Shown piece after piece: positions 36,521 to 45,508 of a stretch of DNA of 64,000 nucleotides. The stretch spans positions 146,464 to 210,463 of the forward strand of contig CATOPL010000004.1 in assembly GCA_951802115.1 (NCBI GenBank), in the 5' to 3' direction. Position 1 is the stretch's first letter; each line of letters begins with the position of its first letter. The notes beneath the pieces are model-generated. The model was not told the DNA's origin and searched no databases. It saw only the letters and a list, made by a program, of their open reading frames with translations. This DNA is from an uncultured Lachnospiraceae bacterium. Lineage in GTDB: Bacteria; Bacillota; Clostridia; Lachnospirales; Lachnospiraceae. The position numbers and the translations under genes were made by a program.

Positions 36521-37185
36521 CCGGGATCCCCTCTTTCCAGAAGTCTGTTCTCTATATAACTGGTTACTGAAAGATTTTTGTTTAACACCGGCATACACAG
36601 GTCTTTCAGAGAACATGCGTTGCAGCTCTTACTCCATTTCACCTTCGGAGTATATCTCCGATCATAATATTTGTGCATTTCCAAAAACATGTCTTTGACT
36701 TTTGTCCGCAGGACAGGCTGAAATTCCATCTTCTCTCTGTGTCTTGTCTCTCCATAATAAATATATCCATATGATATATCGCAGCAGAGCATTTCTTCCA
36801 GACACAGTGCCTGAGCAGTAAGCTGCAGCGCGTCCACATCTGTCGCTTTGGGACTTCCTCTCTTATATTCAACGGGAACCGGCTGGTATCTCCCCTCCTT
36901 TCCGGAAAGGGAGACTCCCTTCTCCGATCTGTAAAATTCTACTACATCGCATTCTCCGCTGATCCCAATCTCGCGGGAATGGACCGGCAATGCTCTGACA
37001 ATGATCCGGTCTCCCCGCTTTTCTTTTACAGATGCGTCATGTGCTTTTTCATGGAGCAGTTTTCCTTCCACGGTTCTTACATTTTCCTGCCACTGCAGTT
37101 CAATATAAGCCAACGCCCACTGTCTTCTGCAGAAAGCAAAATGCTGAATCCCTGACAACTGAAGAAAATCTTCTTCCTCATACAC
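36517..37185 (-). CDS. cas4: CRISPR-associated Cas4 nuclease, type I-C
   Basis: About 222 residues. The RecB-like nuclease motifs are GECDVVEF and PVEYKRG, with a later QLTAQ. The iron-sulphur cysteines are one near residue 19 (FAFCRRQW) and three at the C-terminus (SKSCNACSLKDLC). Cas4 trims prespacers so that they carry the correct PAM orientation. The start is probably GTG 37183-37185, nine bases after GGAGG, inside the end of cas7; TTG at 37191 is too close to that site. Confidence 0.95.
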   Translation of the reverse strand: MYEEEDFLQLSGIQHFAFCRRQWALAYIELQWQENVRTVEGKLLHEKAHDASVKEKRGDRIIVRALPVHSREIGISGECDVVEFYRSEKGVSLSGKEGRYQPVPVEYKRGSPKATDVDALQLTAQALCLEEMLCCDISYGYIYYGETRHREKMEFQPVLRTKVKDMFLEMHKYYDRRYTPKVKWSKSCNACSLKDLCMPVLNKNLSVTSYIENRLLERGDPG

Positions 37186-38041
37186 CGTCAAATACCTCCG
37201 GAGCTATACAGCCGTCCAGATTCCAGTCAATCTCATATTCTTCAAAACTTTTGGGACGGTCAATCTGCCTGATATAAAATCCCCGCTGGATTCTCCCGCT
37301 GGATACCGGCGGAATCTTCTCTTCATGCTGCCACCAGTACATCCGGCACAGCTCCATGCTTCCTTCCGGTCTTGCGGAGGACGCGTCATTTTCAAAAAGT
37401 GTTTTTAAGGATTCTTTAAGTATTTCTGCGTCCTCCTGGGAAAATCCGGTCTTCTCCGCCAGCTGCACATTGACGCTCCCCATAACTTTATATACGGCGA
37501 ATCCAATACGATGCTTTGTTCCCATGGTGTCCGATGCTTTACTCTCTTTTCCGGCTTCACTGTTTACACTTTTTGTGATCTGCATGCTGATCACATCCAC
37601 CGGAGACAAACTCACTGCCTGATGAATCGAGACTGGTCCTCTTACACCAAAAGAAATCTCTTCTCCTTTAAAGGCGAATACCTGCCCAAAAGCCCTTACA
37701 TCCAGCCATTCTTCACAGGCAATCCGGGCGCAGGCATCTCTGTTTGCATCCTTTTTCTTCTTTCCTGTCCCAAACTCATCTTTTAGTCTCGGACATCCTT
37801 CTGCCCGGTCTTTCAGACTTTTGAACCCATCATCCGAACGATCATCCGACTGTACAAATACTTTCTGGCCCAGATCCTGAAAACGATTGCGGAGCTTTCT
37901 CTTGATGCACACATCCGATATCTCCCCATAACCGTCCAGATCGATTCTGGGACGGTTTCCGTTCAGCGGATCTCCATTTGGATTCGCATTATGTACGCTG
38001 ACAAATAATGTAAAATCAATTTTTCCTTTCAGTTCACTCAT
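37178..38041 (-). CDS. cas7c: CRISPR-associated Cas7 (Csd2), type I-C backbone protein
   Basis: 287 residues. It begins MSELKGKIDFTLFVSVHNAN with the family run PNGDPLNGNRPRIDLDGYGE and CIKRKLRNRFQDLG, and has later GVRGPVSIHQAVSLSPVDVI and MGTKHRIGFAVYKVMGSVNV. Multiple copies form the crRNA-binding backbone of the I-C Cascade. The ATG at 38039-38041 follows GGAGGAAGTAAGG; it overlaps the end of cas8c by eight bases. Confidence 0.96.
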   Translation of the reverse strand: MSELKGKIDFTLFVSVHNANPNGDPLNGNRPRIDLDGYGEISDVCIKRKLRNRFQDLGQKVFVQSDDRSDDGFKSLKDRAEGCPRLKDEFGTGKKKKDANRDACARIACEEWLDVRAFGQVFAFKGEEISFGVRGPVSIHQAVSLSPVDVISMQITKSVNSEAGKESKASDTMGTKHRIGFAVYKVMGSVNVQLAEKTGFSQEDAEILKESLKTLFENDASSARPEGSMELCRMYWWQHEEKIPPVSSGRIQRGFYIRQIDRPKSFEEYEIDWNLDGCIAPEVFDGV

Positions 38042-40079
38042 CCTTACTTCCTCCATCCGTTTCTTCTTTCTTATAGTTCTTCAGTTGAAAAGACTGGCTG
38101 TGAAATCCCAGGAGATACAGCCCGTCCAGCTTTGTATTTTCCCGAAAACCTTCGACTTCAAAAAGCTGGCAGATCTGATCGATCAGATTTTCATAATATT
38201 TTCTCTCCGTCAGTTTCAGCTTACCCAAATAGGGCTGCAGGTTTTCTTCAATAACTTTCCAGGTACTAAACGGCCGCTGTGCAAAAGCGCTCATATATCT
38301 TTTCGCGTTGGTTACACGCCCGGAATCTTTCTCTGTGTCAAAAGTCCGATACTCAATCCGGTCCGCCACCGCCAAAAGCCTCCCGTACAGATAATTTTTG
38401 TCCCTGCAATTTTCATCCAGTGCCACTTCCCATTCCTCCTTATCCGTTTCAAATCTGTGTTTTTTTACAAAAGAGCACGCCAGTGCCAGAACTTTTTCCC
38501 AGTTATAACGTTCCTTATAAGACTGCGGAGCAGACGCCTTGTTTACGGCAGTTCTTACCAGATCATACGGAATGTTCCGTCCGTCCCATATGCATGGCAT
38601 CAGACGTTTTCCCGTCTCTGCATAAAGCCGTTTCCCATTTTTGTCGCTAATGGTCAGTATTCCTTTCGAGTCTGAGCCATATAAAATATCTGCAATCTCT
38701 TTTATTCCTGGAATTCCCACGTACAACTGCCTTTTTCCATTTTTATATTTTGTGTGTAACCACGCGCACTGATTGTGCCACTTTTCTATATTTTCCAGAT
38801 ACCTGCCGGTTTCCAGTGCTTTATATTCTGCCAGCGCCAGCCTTCCCCTAGTCGCTGCGTCAAATGCCATCAGCACCATTCTGGACGAATGGTCGATATA
38901 CTTTCGATATCCGTTCAAAGCCCGGTAGAATTGTTTGGCCGTGCTCAGATTTCCGTCAGAAATTTTCTCCGATTCCTTCTCTTCCCCGCTCTTCTTAACA
39001 TAGTCTTCCGAAAGCAGGCTCTCGTCTATTGTAAAATCAGAATCGAGCATTTCACTGTCCGCACCTTGTCCGGCTATATCCTGTTGTACCTGCTGTGCTT
39101 CCTCCATAATCGTGTCTGTGTCTGCGTCCCATACAGGCATCTGCAGCATATTGGATTCCCAGGTCACCATCGTTAATGTATCATAATAGTGTCCCTGTTT
39201 CCGTATGATCCATTTCAACGCATTATGGATCTTCTGTGAAGTCTCACTTCCGATCACAAAGGCCTGTTCTTTACTTAGAAAACGTCCCCGAAAGGTATAA
39301 TTGGTCTCATCATTGGAAGAGATCAGCTTGGCTCCATCTCCTTCATTTCGTATCTTCTTGGAATGGAGATAGGTCGGAGTCTCCCGATGGCCGGTCACAT
39401 AATCCAGTTCTGTTTCCTTCTGGCAGGAACGATAATATGCAAGAAAACATGCCTGCAAAGACGAATCTTTCCAACACGCTTCTTCCGTGATCTGTTCAGA
39501 TATTTTCTCCCTGACAAGAAACCGCACAAAGCATTTATCATATCTTTCACCTTGGATTTTAGCCGTTTCATCCAAAAATCCACTTTCTGTTATGGTCACA
39601 ACCCCTGTTTTTATAAGATCCTTCACTAGTTCCTGTTTTAATAAATAGTTATAAATAGCATCTACCTTTTTATGCGAATATTCAGAATGTTGCCATCTTT
39701 CTAAAGCTTGAATATATAATTTATAAGCTTCTTCTTTATCCTTTTTTCCTTGAATATAATTTTTATAATCTCCTGCCAAATACTTCAAATAATCGCATAA
39801 TGGATATGGTGCCAGATTATTCGTACGACTTTCAGACTCTTCCGTAGATGGTACCATCGTCATCCTATCCTCATTTACAACTTTGGAAGCGTCCAGAAAA
39901 TTGCCGTCTTCATCAATCACAACCTCGATTTGAGACAACATTGTAGTGTGAAACGGTGGAAGCAGGACATATGGAACTTTCTCTGTCCCATTCTTTTTCT
40001 GATATTCTTTATATCGTATAATTCCTGCCTCCCTGTTGTTTTTCTCGTACAGATCCAGCAGTTCTTCCTCCCAGTTCAA
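38034..40079 (-). CDS. cas8c: CRISPR-associated Cas8c (Csd1), type I-C large subunit
   Basis: 681 residues, large soluble protein with Csd1 signatures such as YALFIGSETSQKIHNALKW-like FVIGSETSQKIHNALKWIIR, GNLSTAKQFYRALNGYRKYI, RGRLALAEYKALETGRYLEN, and a C-terminal NAKRYMSAFAQRPFSTWKVI and FYLLGFHSQ-like LYLLGFHSQSFQ. Cas8c recognises the PAM and, in type I-C, also supplies the small subunit Cas11 by internal initiation. Internal Met codons are available, but I could not identify the Cas11 start. The start codon is TTG overlapping the cas5 stop, behind GAGGAGG. Confidence 0.95.
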   Translation of the reverse strand: MNWEEELLDLYEKNNREAGIIRYKEYQKKNGTEKVPYVLLPPFHTTMLSQIEVVIDEDGNFLDASKVVNEDRMTMVPSTEESESRTNNLAPYPLCDYLKYLAGDYKNYIQGKKDKEEAYKLYIQALERWQHSEYSHKKVDAIYNYLLKQELVKDLIKTGVVTITESGFLDETAKIQGERYDKCFVRFLVREKISEQITEEACWKDSSLQACFLAYYRSCQKETELDYVTGHRETPTYLHSKKIRNEGDGAKLISSNDETNYTFRGRFLSKEQAFVIGSETSQKIHNALKWIIRKQGHYYDTLTMVTWESNMLQMPVWDADTDTIMEEAQQVQQDIAGQGADSEMLDSDFTIDESLLSEDYVKKSGEEKESEKISDGNLSTAKQFYRALNGYRKYIDHSSRMVLMAFDAATRGRLALAEYKALETGRYLENIEKWHNQCAWLHTKYKNGKRQLYVGIPGIKEIADILYGSDSKGILTISDKNGKRLYAETGKRLMPCIWDGRNIPYDLVRTAVNKASAPQSYKERYNWEKVLALACSFVKKHRFETDKEEWEVALDENCRDKNYLYGRLLAVADRIEYRTFDTEKDSGRVTNAKRYMSAFAQRPFSTWKVIEENLQPYLGKLKLTERKYYENLIDQICQLFEVEGFRENTKLDGLYLLGFHSQSFQLKNYKKEETDGGSKDE

Positions 40080-40813
40080 TCAGCCACCTCCTCATCTGTA
40101 AATTCCTGCAGACCGGAAAACTTTCCTTCGCCAAACGTTCTGACGCTCATCTCTTTGATAAAACGCCTGTCCTGACATTCTTCCGGTCGGATGAATTCAA
40201 TCAATCCTCTCTGCTTCATCACAGGGCGCCAGAAATGAACCGTCATCCGGTTTTTCTCTTCCGGCAGCAGGGCCTCATCCGCATAGGTGATCCCATGATA
40301 CATAAAGCCGTAGGAAAGCTCCCCCTGCATGGTATCGTAATATCCTTCTCCCTCATCAAACACGCAGGGTTCCACAAACGCCTGACATTCCCTCGTCCCC
40401 AGGAACACATCTCTTCTTCCGCCCCGCTGCACCATACGTCTCGCAATATTATGATGTTTATGCTCATTCCAGTCTTCTTTCAGCTCCGGATGATTGGGAT
40501 TAAACTCAAAATGAGCGCGTATCTGATAACATACATCTTTGAGATAAGTATAATATGCAAGTTCGTTGCCGCCGTTATAACTGATCGGACGTACCCCTTT
40601 TGTCTCTGTCTGAATGGGCTTCATGATACGGACCGCATCTACATACCATATGATCGTAGGTTTCCAGTAGACGCTTTCCACGATCCCTTTCAGAGCTTCG
40701 TAGGTTGGTATATGGTAGCTTGTCTTCTCGCCTCCTGCCCGAGTGACCGGATCCGAAAATAACGCATAGCTCCCATATACTTCAAATTCAATGGTGTTTC
40801 GATATTTTTTCAC
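40076..40813 (-). CDS. cas5c: CRISPR-associated Cas5c (Cas5d) crRNA endonuclease
   Basis: 245 residues. It has the Cas5 start MKKYRNTIEFEVYGSYALFS, the glycine-rich turn TRAGGEKTSYHIPTYEALKG, and the basic stretch NEHKHHNIARRMVQRGGRRD containing the Lys-His pair of the cleavage site. In type I-C this protein replaces Cas6: it cuts pre-crRNA at the base of the repeat hairpin and stays on the crRNA 5' handle. Repeat variant C changes that handle. It is followed by cas8c with a four-base overlap. Confidence 0.96.
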   Translation of the reverse strand: MKKYRNTIEFEVYGSYALFSDPVTRAGGEKTSYHIPTYEALKGIVESVYWKPTIIWYVDAVRIMKPIQTETKGVRPISYNGGNELAYYTYLKDVCYQIRAHFEFNPNHPELKEDWNEHKHHNIARRMVQRGGRRDVFLGTRECQAFVEPCVFDEGEGYYDTMQGELSYGFMYHGITYADEALLPEEKNRMTVHFWRPVMKQRGLIEFIRPEECQDRRFIKEMSVRTFGEGKFSGLQEFTDEEVAD

Positions 40814-40830
40814 TTATGCACCTCCCTGTC

Positions 40831-43239
40831 TTAATATTCCAGAAACCGGATTGCCGGCGATTCCAGAACTCCTGTCTTCTCATCATAGTAGTCTTTACTC
40901 AGTATCAGTACGCCCGTGTCACCGGCACTATAAACGGCATCATTCAGCTGGTCTCTCAGGTATTTTGAGATTCCTACTGTGTAGCGCTGCAGTTTCCGCA
41001 AAATCTTTTTCTTCCCGGATGCTGTCAGCTCCGGCCGTTCCAGTTCTTCGATCAGTGTATCTGCGTTTTTTTCATATGGAACGACAACCGGTATTTTCTC
41101 ATCCTCCGGTATGACTTCAAATGCATTTCCTGCAGTCTGAAATGCCTGATTCAGCGGAAACTTAGGATATTTTCCCCCGTGCTGACGGGCATACTGGTTC
41201 CTGCCCGGAGCATTTTTTCCCAGCAGCTCTGTCAGACATGTCCCTTCGGAGGCCACCGGATACTTTGTCAGTTCATTTCCCAGCTCATGATAATACAGGC
41301 GATAATATCTTCTGATTGCTTTCTCTGAATCCAGCGCACGATCAAAAGCTTCCGGTTCCTGTCTGAACTCATATAACAGCCTTTCACAGCTTCTCTGCGC
41401 CGCTTTCATCTCATAGAACCGGTCAGTCCGCTCCACTTCAGAGGCCATTTTTACAATATAAACTTCCCCCTCTGTCTCTTTTTCCTTATGCCGGTTGCAG
41501 CGTCCTGCCGCCTGAATGATACTATCCATGCCCGCAAGCGAGCGGATCACACAGCCAAAGGAAAAATCAACGCCGGCCTCCACCAGCTGTGTACTGACAC
41601 AGATGATCTTTCTTTTTTCCTTCAATGCGGCCTTTATCGCTTCCAGTTCCTTTCTCCTGTTCTCCGGACACATATTGGTACTTAAATGATACCATTCATA
41701 CTCATCCCTTCCGGAATTTTTCAACGCCTGATAGACTTCTCTAGCCGCCGCTTTGGTATTTACAATCGCCAGTACACTGCCAGATCTTCCTGCCACATCC
41801 AGGATAAAATCTCTGAGATCTTCCACACCCATTCCTCCCGGTACACGGTCTGTCTGATCTTTTATCCTGGTCCTGCGAAATTCTTCTGTATAACGGTCTG
41901 TATCTTTCACCATTTCTTCACATTTCAGAAGATTGTTTTCTATAAGCTGCGCTACGGAAGGCTGTGTCGCCGAACAGAGCACCACCGTCGTATTGCAGAA
42001 CTGCACCAGAAAATTGACAGCCAGGTGAAACAGTTCTGTGCACCGGACCGGAAATGCCTGTACTTCATCAAAAATGATGACGCTGTTGCACAAGCTGTAC
42101 ATTCTCCTTATACTGCTTTTCTGTCCGGAAAATAAAGTGTTCAGCATCTGGACCGCTGTAGTAACAATGATCGGACTGTCCCAGTTTTCTGTAAGTTTTT
42201 TGTAGGTCTCTTCCTTCTCCGTGTCGTCATGGCAGACATTGCAGTGATGTTCCAGAACGTAACTTTCTTCCCCAACTGCTTCCCGGATACTGGCTGCATT
42301 CTGTTCCAGTATGGAATTGAACGGCGCAATATACAGGATACGCCTTTTCTTAAATTTTTTTGCATGGTACAGTGCAAACCGCAGACTGCTGAATGTCTTG
42401 CCCGCTCCGGTTGGCACTGTCAGCCGGTATAATCGTTTGTCGCTCTGAGATGCTTCATAACAAGATTCTGAAATTTCACTTCGACACTGATTCAGTCTGC
42501 CGGCCGGGGCAGAACACCCCACCTTTTTCATATAAGCTTCAAAATGAGAAATCGACCGGTTCCAGATCTCAAGCGTATTTTTTTCGGAAAGCCTTTCCGG
42601 AAGCGGCCTCCTTTCAGAAAAACCGGCGGCATCGCTCCAGTCGCTGTCGATCAATACGGACAGCAGAAGACGTTCGTACATTCCCAGAAAAAACTCGCTG
42701 TCTCCATATTTTCCTTTTTCCACCCGGGCGAGTACGTCATCAATATTTTTACAAAGTACCTGTATATCATGATGTGCATTTAATACATACTGTTTCAGCT
42801 CTGCCGTGCCAAGGGTCTGCGCATATCTCTTTTTCACAGTTGTGAAATCAATCTCTTTTTCTCTGCGCTTTTCCGTCAGCTCTTTTCCGGTCTCCAGATC
42901 AATGCAGTCCTGCAGGCCATGATGGGAATAGATGGCAGTCCCCACCATTCTGGATACAAAATACTCCCCCGCCATAGCTTCCAGCAGCCGTCCTCCTGCA
43001 GATGCGTGATCGATGCTCCGGCGTTTCACATCCTTTCCCTTTCTTTGTACTTCCTGCATATATTCCTGAAATGCTTCGCCAAATTTGCCTGCATCATGCA
43101 GGAGTGCAGCGACACAGACCAGATTGTTCAGGATATCCAGCGGACAGTTTTTCTCTGCCAGACAACAAACGTTTTTCAGGTGTTCTTCTATACTCTGTAC
43201 CCGGCCTGTTTCCGGTTCCACGTGAGCTATAAATTTCAT
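40831..43239 (-). CDS. cas3: CRISPR-associated Cas3 nuclease-helicase, type I-C
   Basis: About 802 residues. The N-terminal HD nuclease domain has LLHDAGKFGEAFQEYM, DHASAGG and YSHHGLQD. The superfamily 2 helicase has VPTGAGKTFSSLRFAL (motif I), IIFDEVQAFP (motif II, DEVQ), CSATQPS (motif III), and a C-terminal half with VSTQLVEAGVDFSFGCVIR and IQAAGRCNRH (motif VI). Both activities look intact. Cascade recruits it to degrade the target. The ATG at 43237-43239 (MKFIAHVEPETG) matches the family start; ATGs at 43251 and 43257 are also open. It is the first gene of the operon, with a TATAAT about 25 bases before the longest frame. Confidence 0.95.
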   Translation of the reverse strand: MKFIAHVEPETGRVQSIEEHLKNVCCLAEKNCPLDILNNLVCVAALLHDAGKFGEAFQEYMQEVQRKGKDVKRRSIDHASAGGRLLEAMAGEYFVSRMVGTAIYSHHGLQDCIDLETGKELTEKRREKEIDFTTVKKRYAQTLGTAELKQYVLNAHHDIQVLCKNIDDVLARVEKGKYGDSEFFLGMYERLLLSVLIDSDWSDAAGFSERRPLPERLSEKNTLEIWNRSISHFEAYMKKVGCSAPAGRLNQCRSEISESCYEASQSDKRLYRLTVPTGAGKTFSSLRFALYHAKKFKKRRILYIAPFNSILEQNAASIREAVGEESYVLEHHCNVCHDDTEKEETYKKLTENWDSPIIVTTAVQMLNTLFSGQKSSIRRMYSLCNSVIIFDEVQAFPVRCTELFHLAVNFLVQFCNTTVVLCSATQPSVAQLIENNLLKCEEMVKDTDRYTEEFRRTRIKDQTDRVPGGMGVEDLRDFILDVAGRSGSVLAIVNTKAAAREVYQALKNSGRDEYEWYHLSTNMCPENRRKELEAIKAALKEKRKIICVSTQLVEAGVDFSFGCVIRSLAGMDSIIQAAGRCNRHKEKETEGEVYIVKMASEVERTDRFYEMKAAQRSCERLLYEFRQEPEAFDRALDSEKAIRRYYRLYYHELGNELTKYPVASEGTCLTELLGKNAPGRNQYARQHGGKYPKFPLNQAFQTAGNAFEVIPEDEKIPVVVPYEKNADTLIEELERPELTASGKKKILRKLQRYTVGISKYLRDQLNDAVYSAGDTGVLILSKDYYDEKTGVLESPAIRFLEY

Positions 43240-43279
43240 ATTTTTCCCCATATTCATCTGTAAAATATTTCCTTTTTGT

Positions 43280-43285
43280 ATTATA
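43280..43285 (-). promoter_or_regulatory. -10 element of the cas operon promoter
   Basis: A perfect TATAAT on the minus strand in an AT-rich stretch just before cas3. No good -35 is visible at 17 bases (TATGAA is the closest), so the promoter may be weak or activated. The gap 43258-43539 contains nothing else recognisable except the promoter region of the next plus-strand gene. Confidence 0.45.
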
Positions 43286-43539
43286 ACATATTTATCTGTT
43301 TATTCATAGTGTCCTTTCTCCGGACCTTCGACCTGCTCTTCGCCGGTATCCTGCTACTGCCTCGCTTTTTGAGATTATCGGAGTCTGGATAACTGTGCCA
43401 ACAGTGGATGGGATTGTGTTCAAGGCAAAACTGCCTGTTTTCACATCCCCGGATCTGTGATATGATAAAACAATAAAAATACTCCGTCTGAAGTTACAGG
43501 CGGCCTGGTGCTCTATTATAGAAAATAAGGAGAATATCT

Positions 43540-44307
43540 ATGAGTTACGATCTGATGGTATTCAACCAGCTAAAAGTTCCCTGCGAATTCAGGCAGCTGC
43601 GTCCATGGTTTCACACCCATATGGAAGAAGATGTACTCCCGGAAAAGTTACCGGCCATCTTCTGCTCCTTTTTAGACAAAGTCTGGAAATGGTTCCCGCC
43701 TATGGACCAGTGTCCCGAAAACCGGTTACACGACGCCTGCGATTATGAAATCCATGAAGATTTTATTTATATGTGTTTTTCCTTTTCCGCCGCTGAGAAA
43801 GCCCACGGCATCGTCAAACGTCTGGCAAAAGTTGAAAATCTAGGCTTCTGGGACGTCAGCCAGTCCTTTGACCGCACCTTTCCTTTCACCCTCCCTACGG
43901 ACCGGTGGCCCATGATTCTGGAAGCCGGATGGGTCCCTCATGGCAGACAGTTTGTCTATCATTTTGAGGAAGTTCAGAAGGTTCTGAAACAGATGAAAAA
44001 AGTGGAACGAAGCAGCCTCTGTCTCACAGACCGTCAGGGTAATTATATACAGGCCGGCGGATTTCAGGACACCTTCATCATCGAAATCCGCAACTACACT
44101 GACCCTGCAACCTGGAAGCAGCTGCGAGCGGATCAAAAAGCAGAAAATTCAATGGCAGACACACTGGTATCTATCAACAATTTTCAGATCCAGGTTCCCG
44201 AATCACAGGTCCTGTCCAGGGAACAGGTCTGCCGGCTCTTTCTGGAATTCACAGAGGAAACGCTGTTCCTGAACCAGAATATCTTCTGGCAGACACTGAA
44301 TCTATAA
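43540..44307 (+). CDS. Uncharacterised protein, 'MSYDLMVF' type
   Basis: 255 residues, soluble. It begins MSYDLMVFNQLKVPCEFRQL, an opening found in several small families of immunity-like and DUF proteins. Two halves are suggested: up to about residue 105 (IYMCFSFSAAEKAHGIVKRL) and a C-terminal part with TDRWPMILEAGWVPHGRQFV and VSINNFQIQVPES. It has a clear ribosome site (AAGGAG). Its neighbour, Imm51, and its small-globular style suggest an orphan immunity role, but this is inference only. Confidence 0.6.
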   Translation: MSYDLMVFNQLKVPCEFRQLRPWFHTHMEEDVLPEKLPAIFCSFLDKVWKWFPPMDQCPENRLHDACDYEIHEDFIYMCFSFSAAEKAHGIVKRLAKVENLGFWDVSQSFDRTFPFTLPTDRWPMILEAGWVPHGRQFVYHFEEVQKVLKQMKKVERSSLCLTDRQGNYIQAGGFQDTFIIEIRNYTDPATWKQLRADQKAENSMADTLVSINNFQIQVPESQVLSREQVCRLFLEFTEETLFLNQNIFWQTLNL

Positions 44308-44327
44308 AACAGCCAACGCCTATACAA

Positions 44328-44363
44328 AGCCCATCCATCTCCCTTACAGGTGGTGGATGGGCT
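44328..44363. terminator. Stem-loop between two immunity-like genes
   Basis: AGCCCATCCA pairs with TGGATGGGCT around a 16-base loop. There is no U tract on either side, so it may be an attenuator or processing site more than a true terminator. Confidence 0.4.
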
Positions 44364-44395
44364 GAAGCCAAACTGTATTAGGAGGAATTCGATTT

Positions 44396-44755
44396 ATGAC
44401 AGACTACGTAGCAGTGTACAAAAATGACAAATGGATCACCGTAAGCTTTAACAATGAAAACAACAAGCCCTTTACCATCGGTGAAAAGATGTATGAGGTC
44501 AACGAAAATGCCTACATGAACGGATACAACTGGGACGCCTTTTTCAATTATTACCTTGCCCGGCATGCCCCCGAACTCTTGGAAGACCTGGAAAGCGACC
44601 CGGAAGCCGGCTCCTATGCCGCTTACTATCCCTCCACAGAAGAAAATGAAAAAAAGGCAGAGCGCTTTGCCCAAATTATCGTTTCCCTGATCGAGAATGA
44701 AGAGGAACTATATCAGATCGTACGGGAAAAAGGGGATGAGATTGAGTGGGATTAA
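44396..44755 (+). CDS. Imm51-family immunity protein
   Basis: 119 residues, strongly acidic. The core GEKMYEVNENAYMNGYNWDA followed by FFNYYLARHAPELLEDLESD, then SYAAYYPSTEENEKKAERFA and a final IVSLIENEEELYQIV helix, is the pattern of immunity protein 51. Such proteins protect against contact-delivered or secreted polymorphic toxins. No cognate toxin is present nearby, so it may be an orphan defence copy. Ribosome site AGGAGG, good spacing. Confidence 0.75.
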   Translation: MTDYVAVYKNDKWITVSFNNENNKPFTIGEKMYEVNENAYMNGYNWDAFFNYYLARHAPELLEDLESDPEAGSYAAYYPSTEENEKKAERFAQIIVSLIENEEELYQIVREKGDEIEWD

Positions 44756-44897
44756 CCGTTGCACAAGCACTCTTTGCTTATTTCAAAGAATCAAAGATAA
44801 AAGCTGTAACATGAATTGGGAGCAACAGAAACCTCCCTATGAAATTTCCATCATGCGGTGGGTCAGTCAGCATCCATTCTAAAGGAGATGTGTATTC

Positions 44898-45269
44898 ATG
44901 AAACTGAAAAATATACTGATCGTTGTCAGGGATCTGGAACGATCCAGAAAATTTTACCACGACCTGTTCGGTCTGGAGCTGCTCCTTGACCAGGACGGAA
45001 ATCTGATCCTGACCGAAGGTCTTGTGCTGCAGGATGAAAAGATCTGGAAAAAATTTCTCGGCAGAGATATTATTCTGGAAAACAATGCCTGCGAACTGTA
45101 TTTTGAAGAACGGGATCTGGATGCTTTTATCCGAAAGCTGGAAACTTTGTATCCCTCCGTCCGGTACGTAAACCGGCTCATGACTCACAGCTGGGGCCAG
45201 AAAGTTGTCCGCTTCTATGATCCGGACGGAAATCTGATCGAAGTGAGAACGCCCATGGAATCCACTTAA
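44898..45269 (+). CDS. VOC-superfamily (glyoxalase/bleomycin-resistance fold) protein
   Basis: 123 residues in one VOC module pair: MKLKNILIVVRDLERSRKFY, HDLFGLELLLDQDGNLILTE, then ENNACELYFEERDLDAFIRK and VVRFYDPDGNLIEVRTPMES. The final Asp-Pro-Asp-Gly-Asn and Glu are usual for metal-binding VOC proteins. Substrate cannot be inferred. Start follows AAAGGAGATG. Confidence 0.85.
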   Translation: MKLKNILIVVRDLERSRKFYHDLFGLELLLDQDGNLILTEGLVLQDEKIWKKFLGRDIILENNACELYFEERDLDAFIRKLETLYPSVRYVNRLMTHSWGQKVVRFYDPDGNLIEVRTPMEST

Positions 45270-45365
45270 ATTTTCTATTGACAACCGGTAGATTTTGTGA
45301 GAAAACAGACTGGATAGCAGCAAATTACGCTGTATGTTTCAAAACAAAGGAGGAGGTAGTCGGCC

Positions 45366-45458
45366 ATGTATGAGATCGTAAAAATTGTGATAGAGATTGC
45401 ATTTGTAGCCATCGTTGCATACACCATTTACTCAAACATCAAAAAGAAGAAAAAATAA
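45366..45458 (+). CDS. 30-residue single-helix membrane peptide
   Basis: A short frame opens ten bases after AAAGGAGGAGG, one of the strongest ribosome sites in the window. It reads MYEIVKIVIEIAFVAIVAYT then IYSNIKKKKK and TAA. This is one hydrophobic helix with acidic residues near its N-terminus and a lysine cluster at the cytoplasmic end. It could be a small regulatory membrane protein or a type I toxin-like peptide. Nothing resembling an antisense antidote is obvious. Confidence 0.6.
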   Translation: MYEIVKIVIEIAFVAIVAYTIYSNIKKKKK

Positions 45459-45508
45459 TCCCTGGCATGGACCGGGAACATGTCCCGGTCCTTTGTCCGT
45501 CTGCCTGC

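Noticed and set aside
35022..43257. A variant or degraded CRISPR type (missing acquisition or effector genes)
   Set aside because: All seven type I-C genes are present at full length with their catalytic residues.
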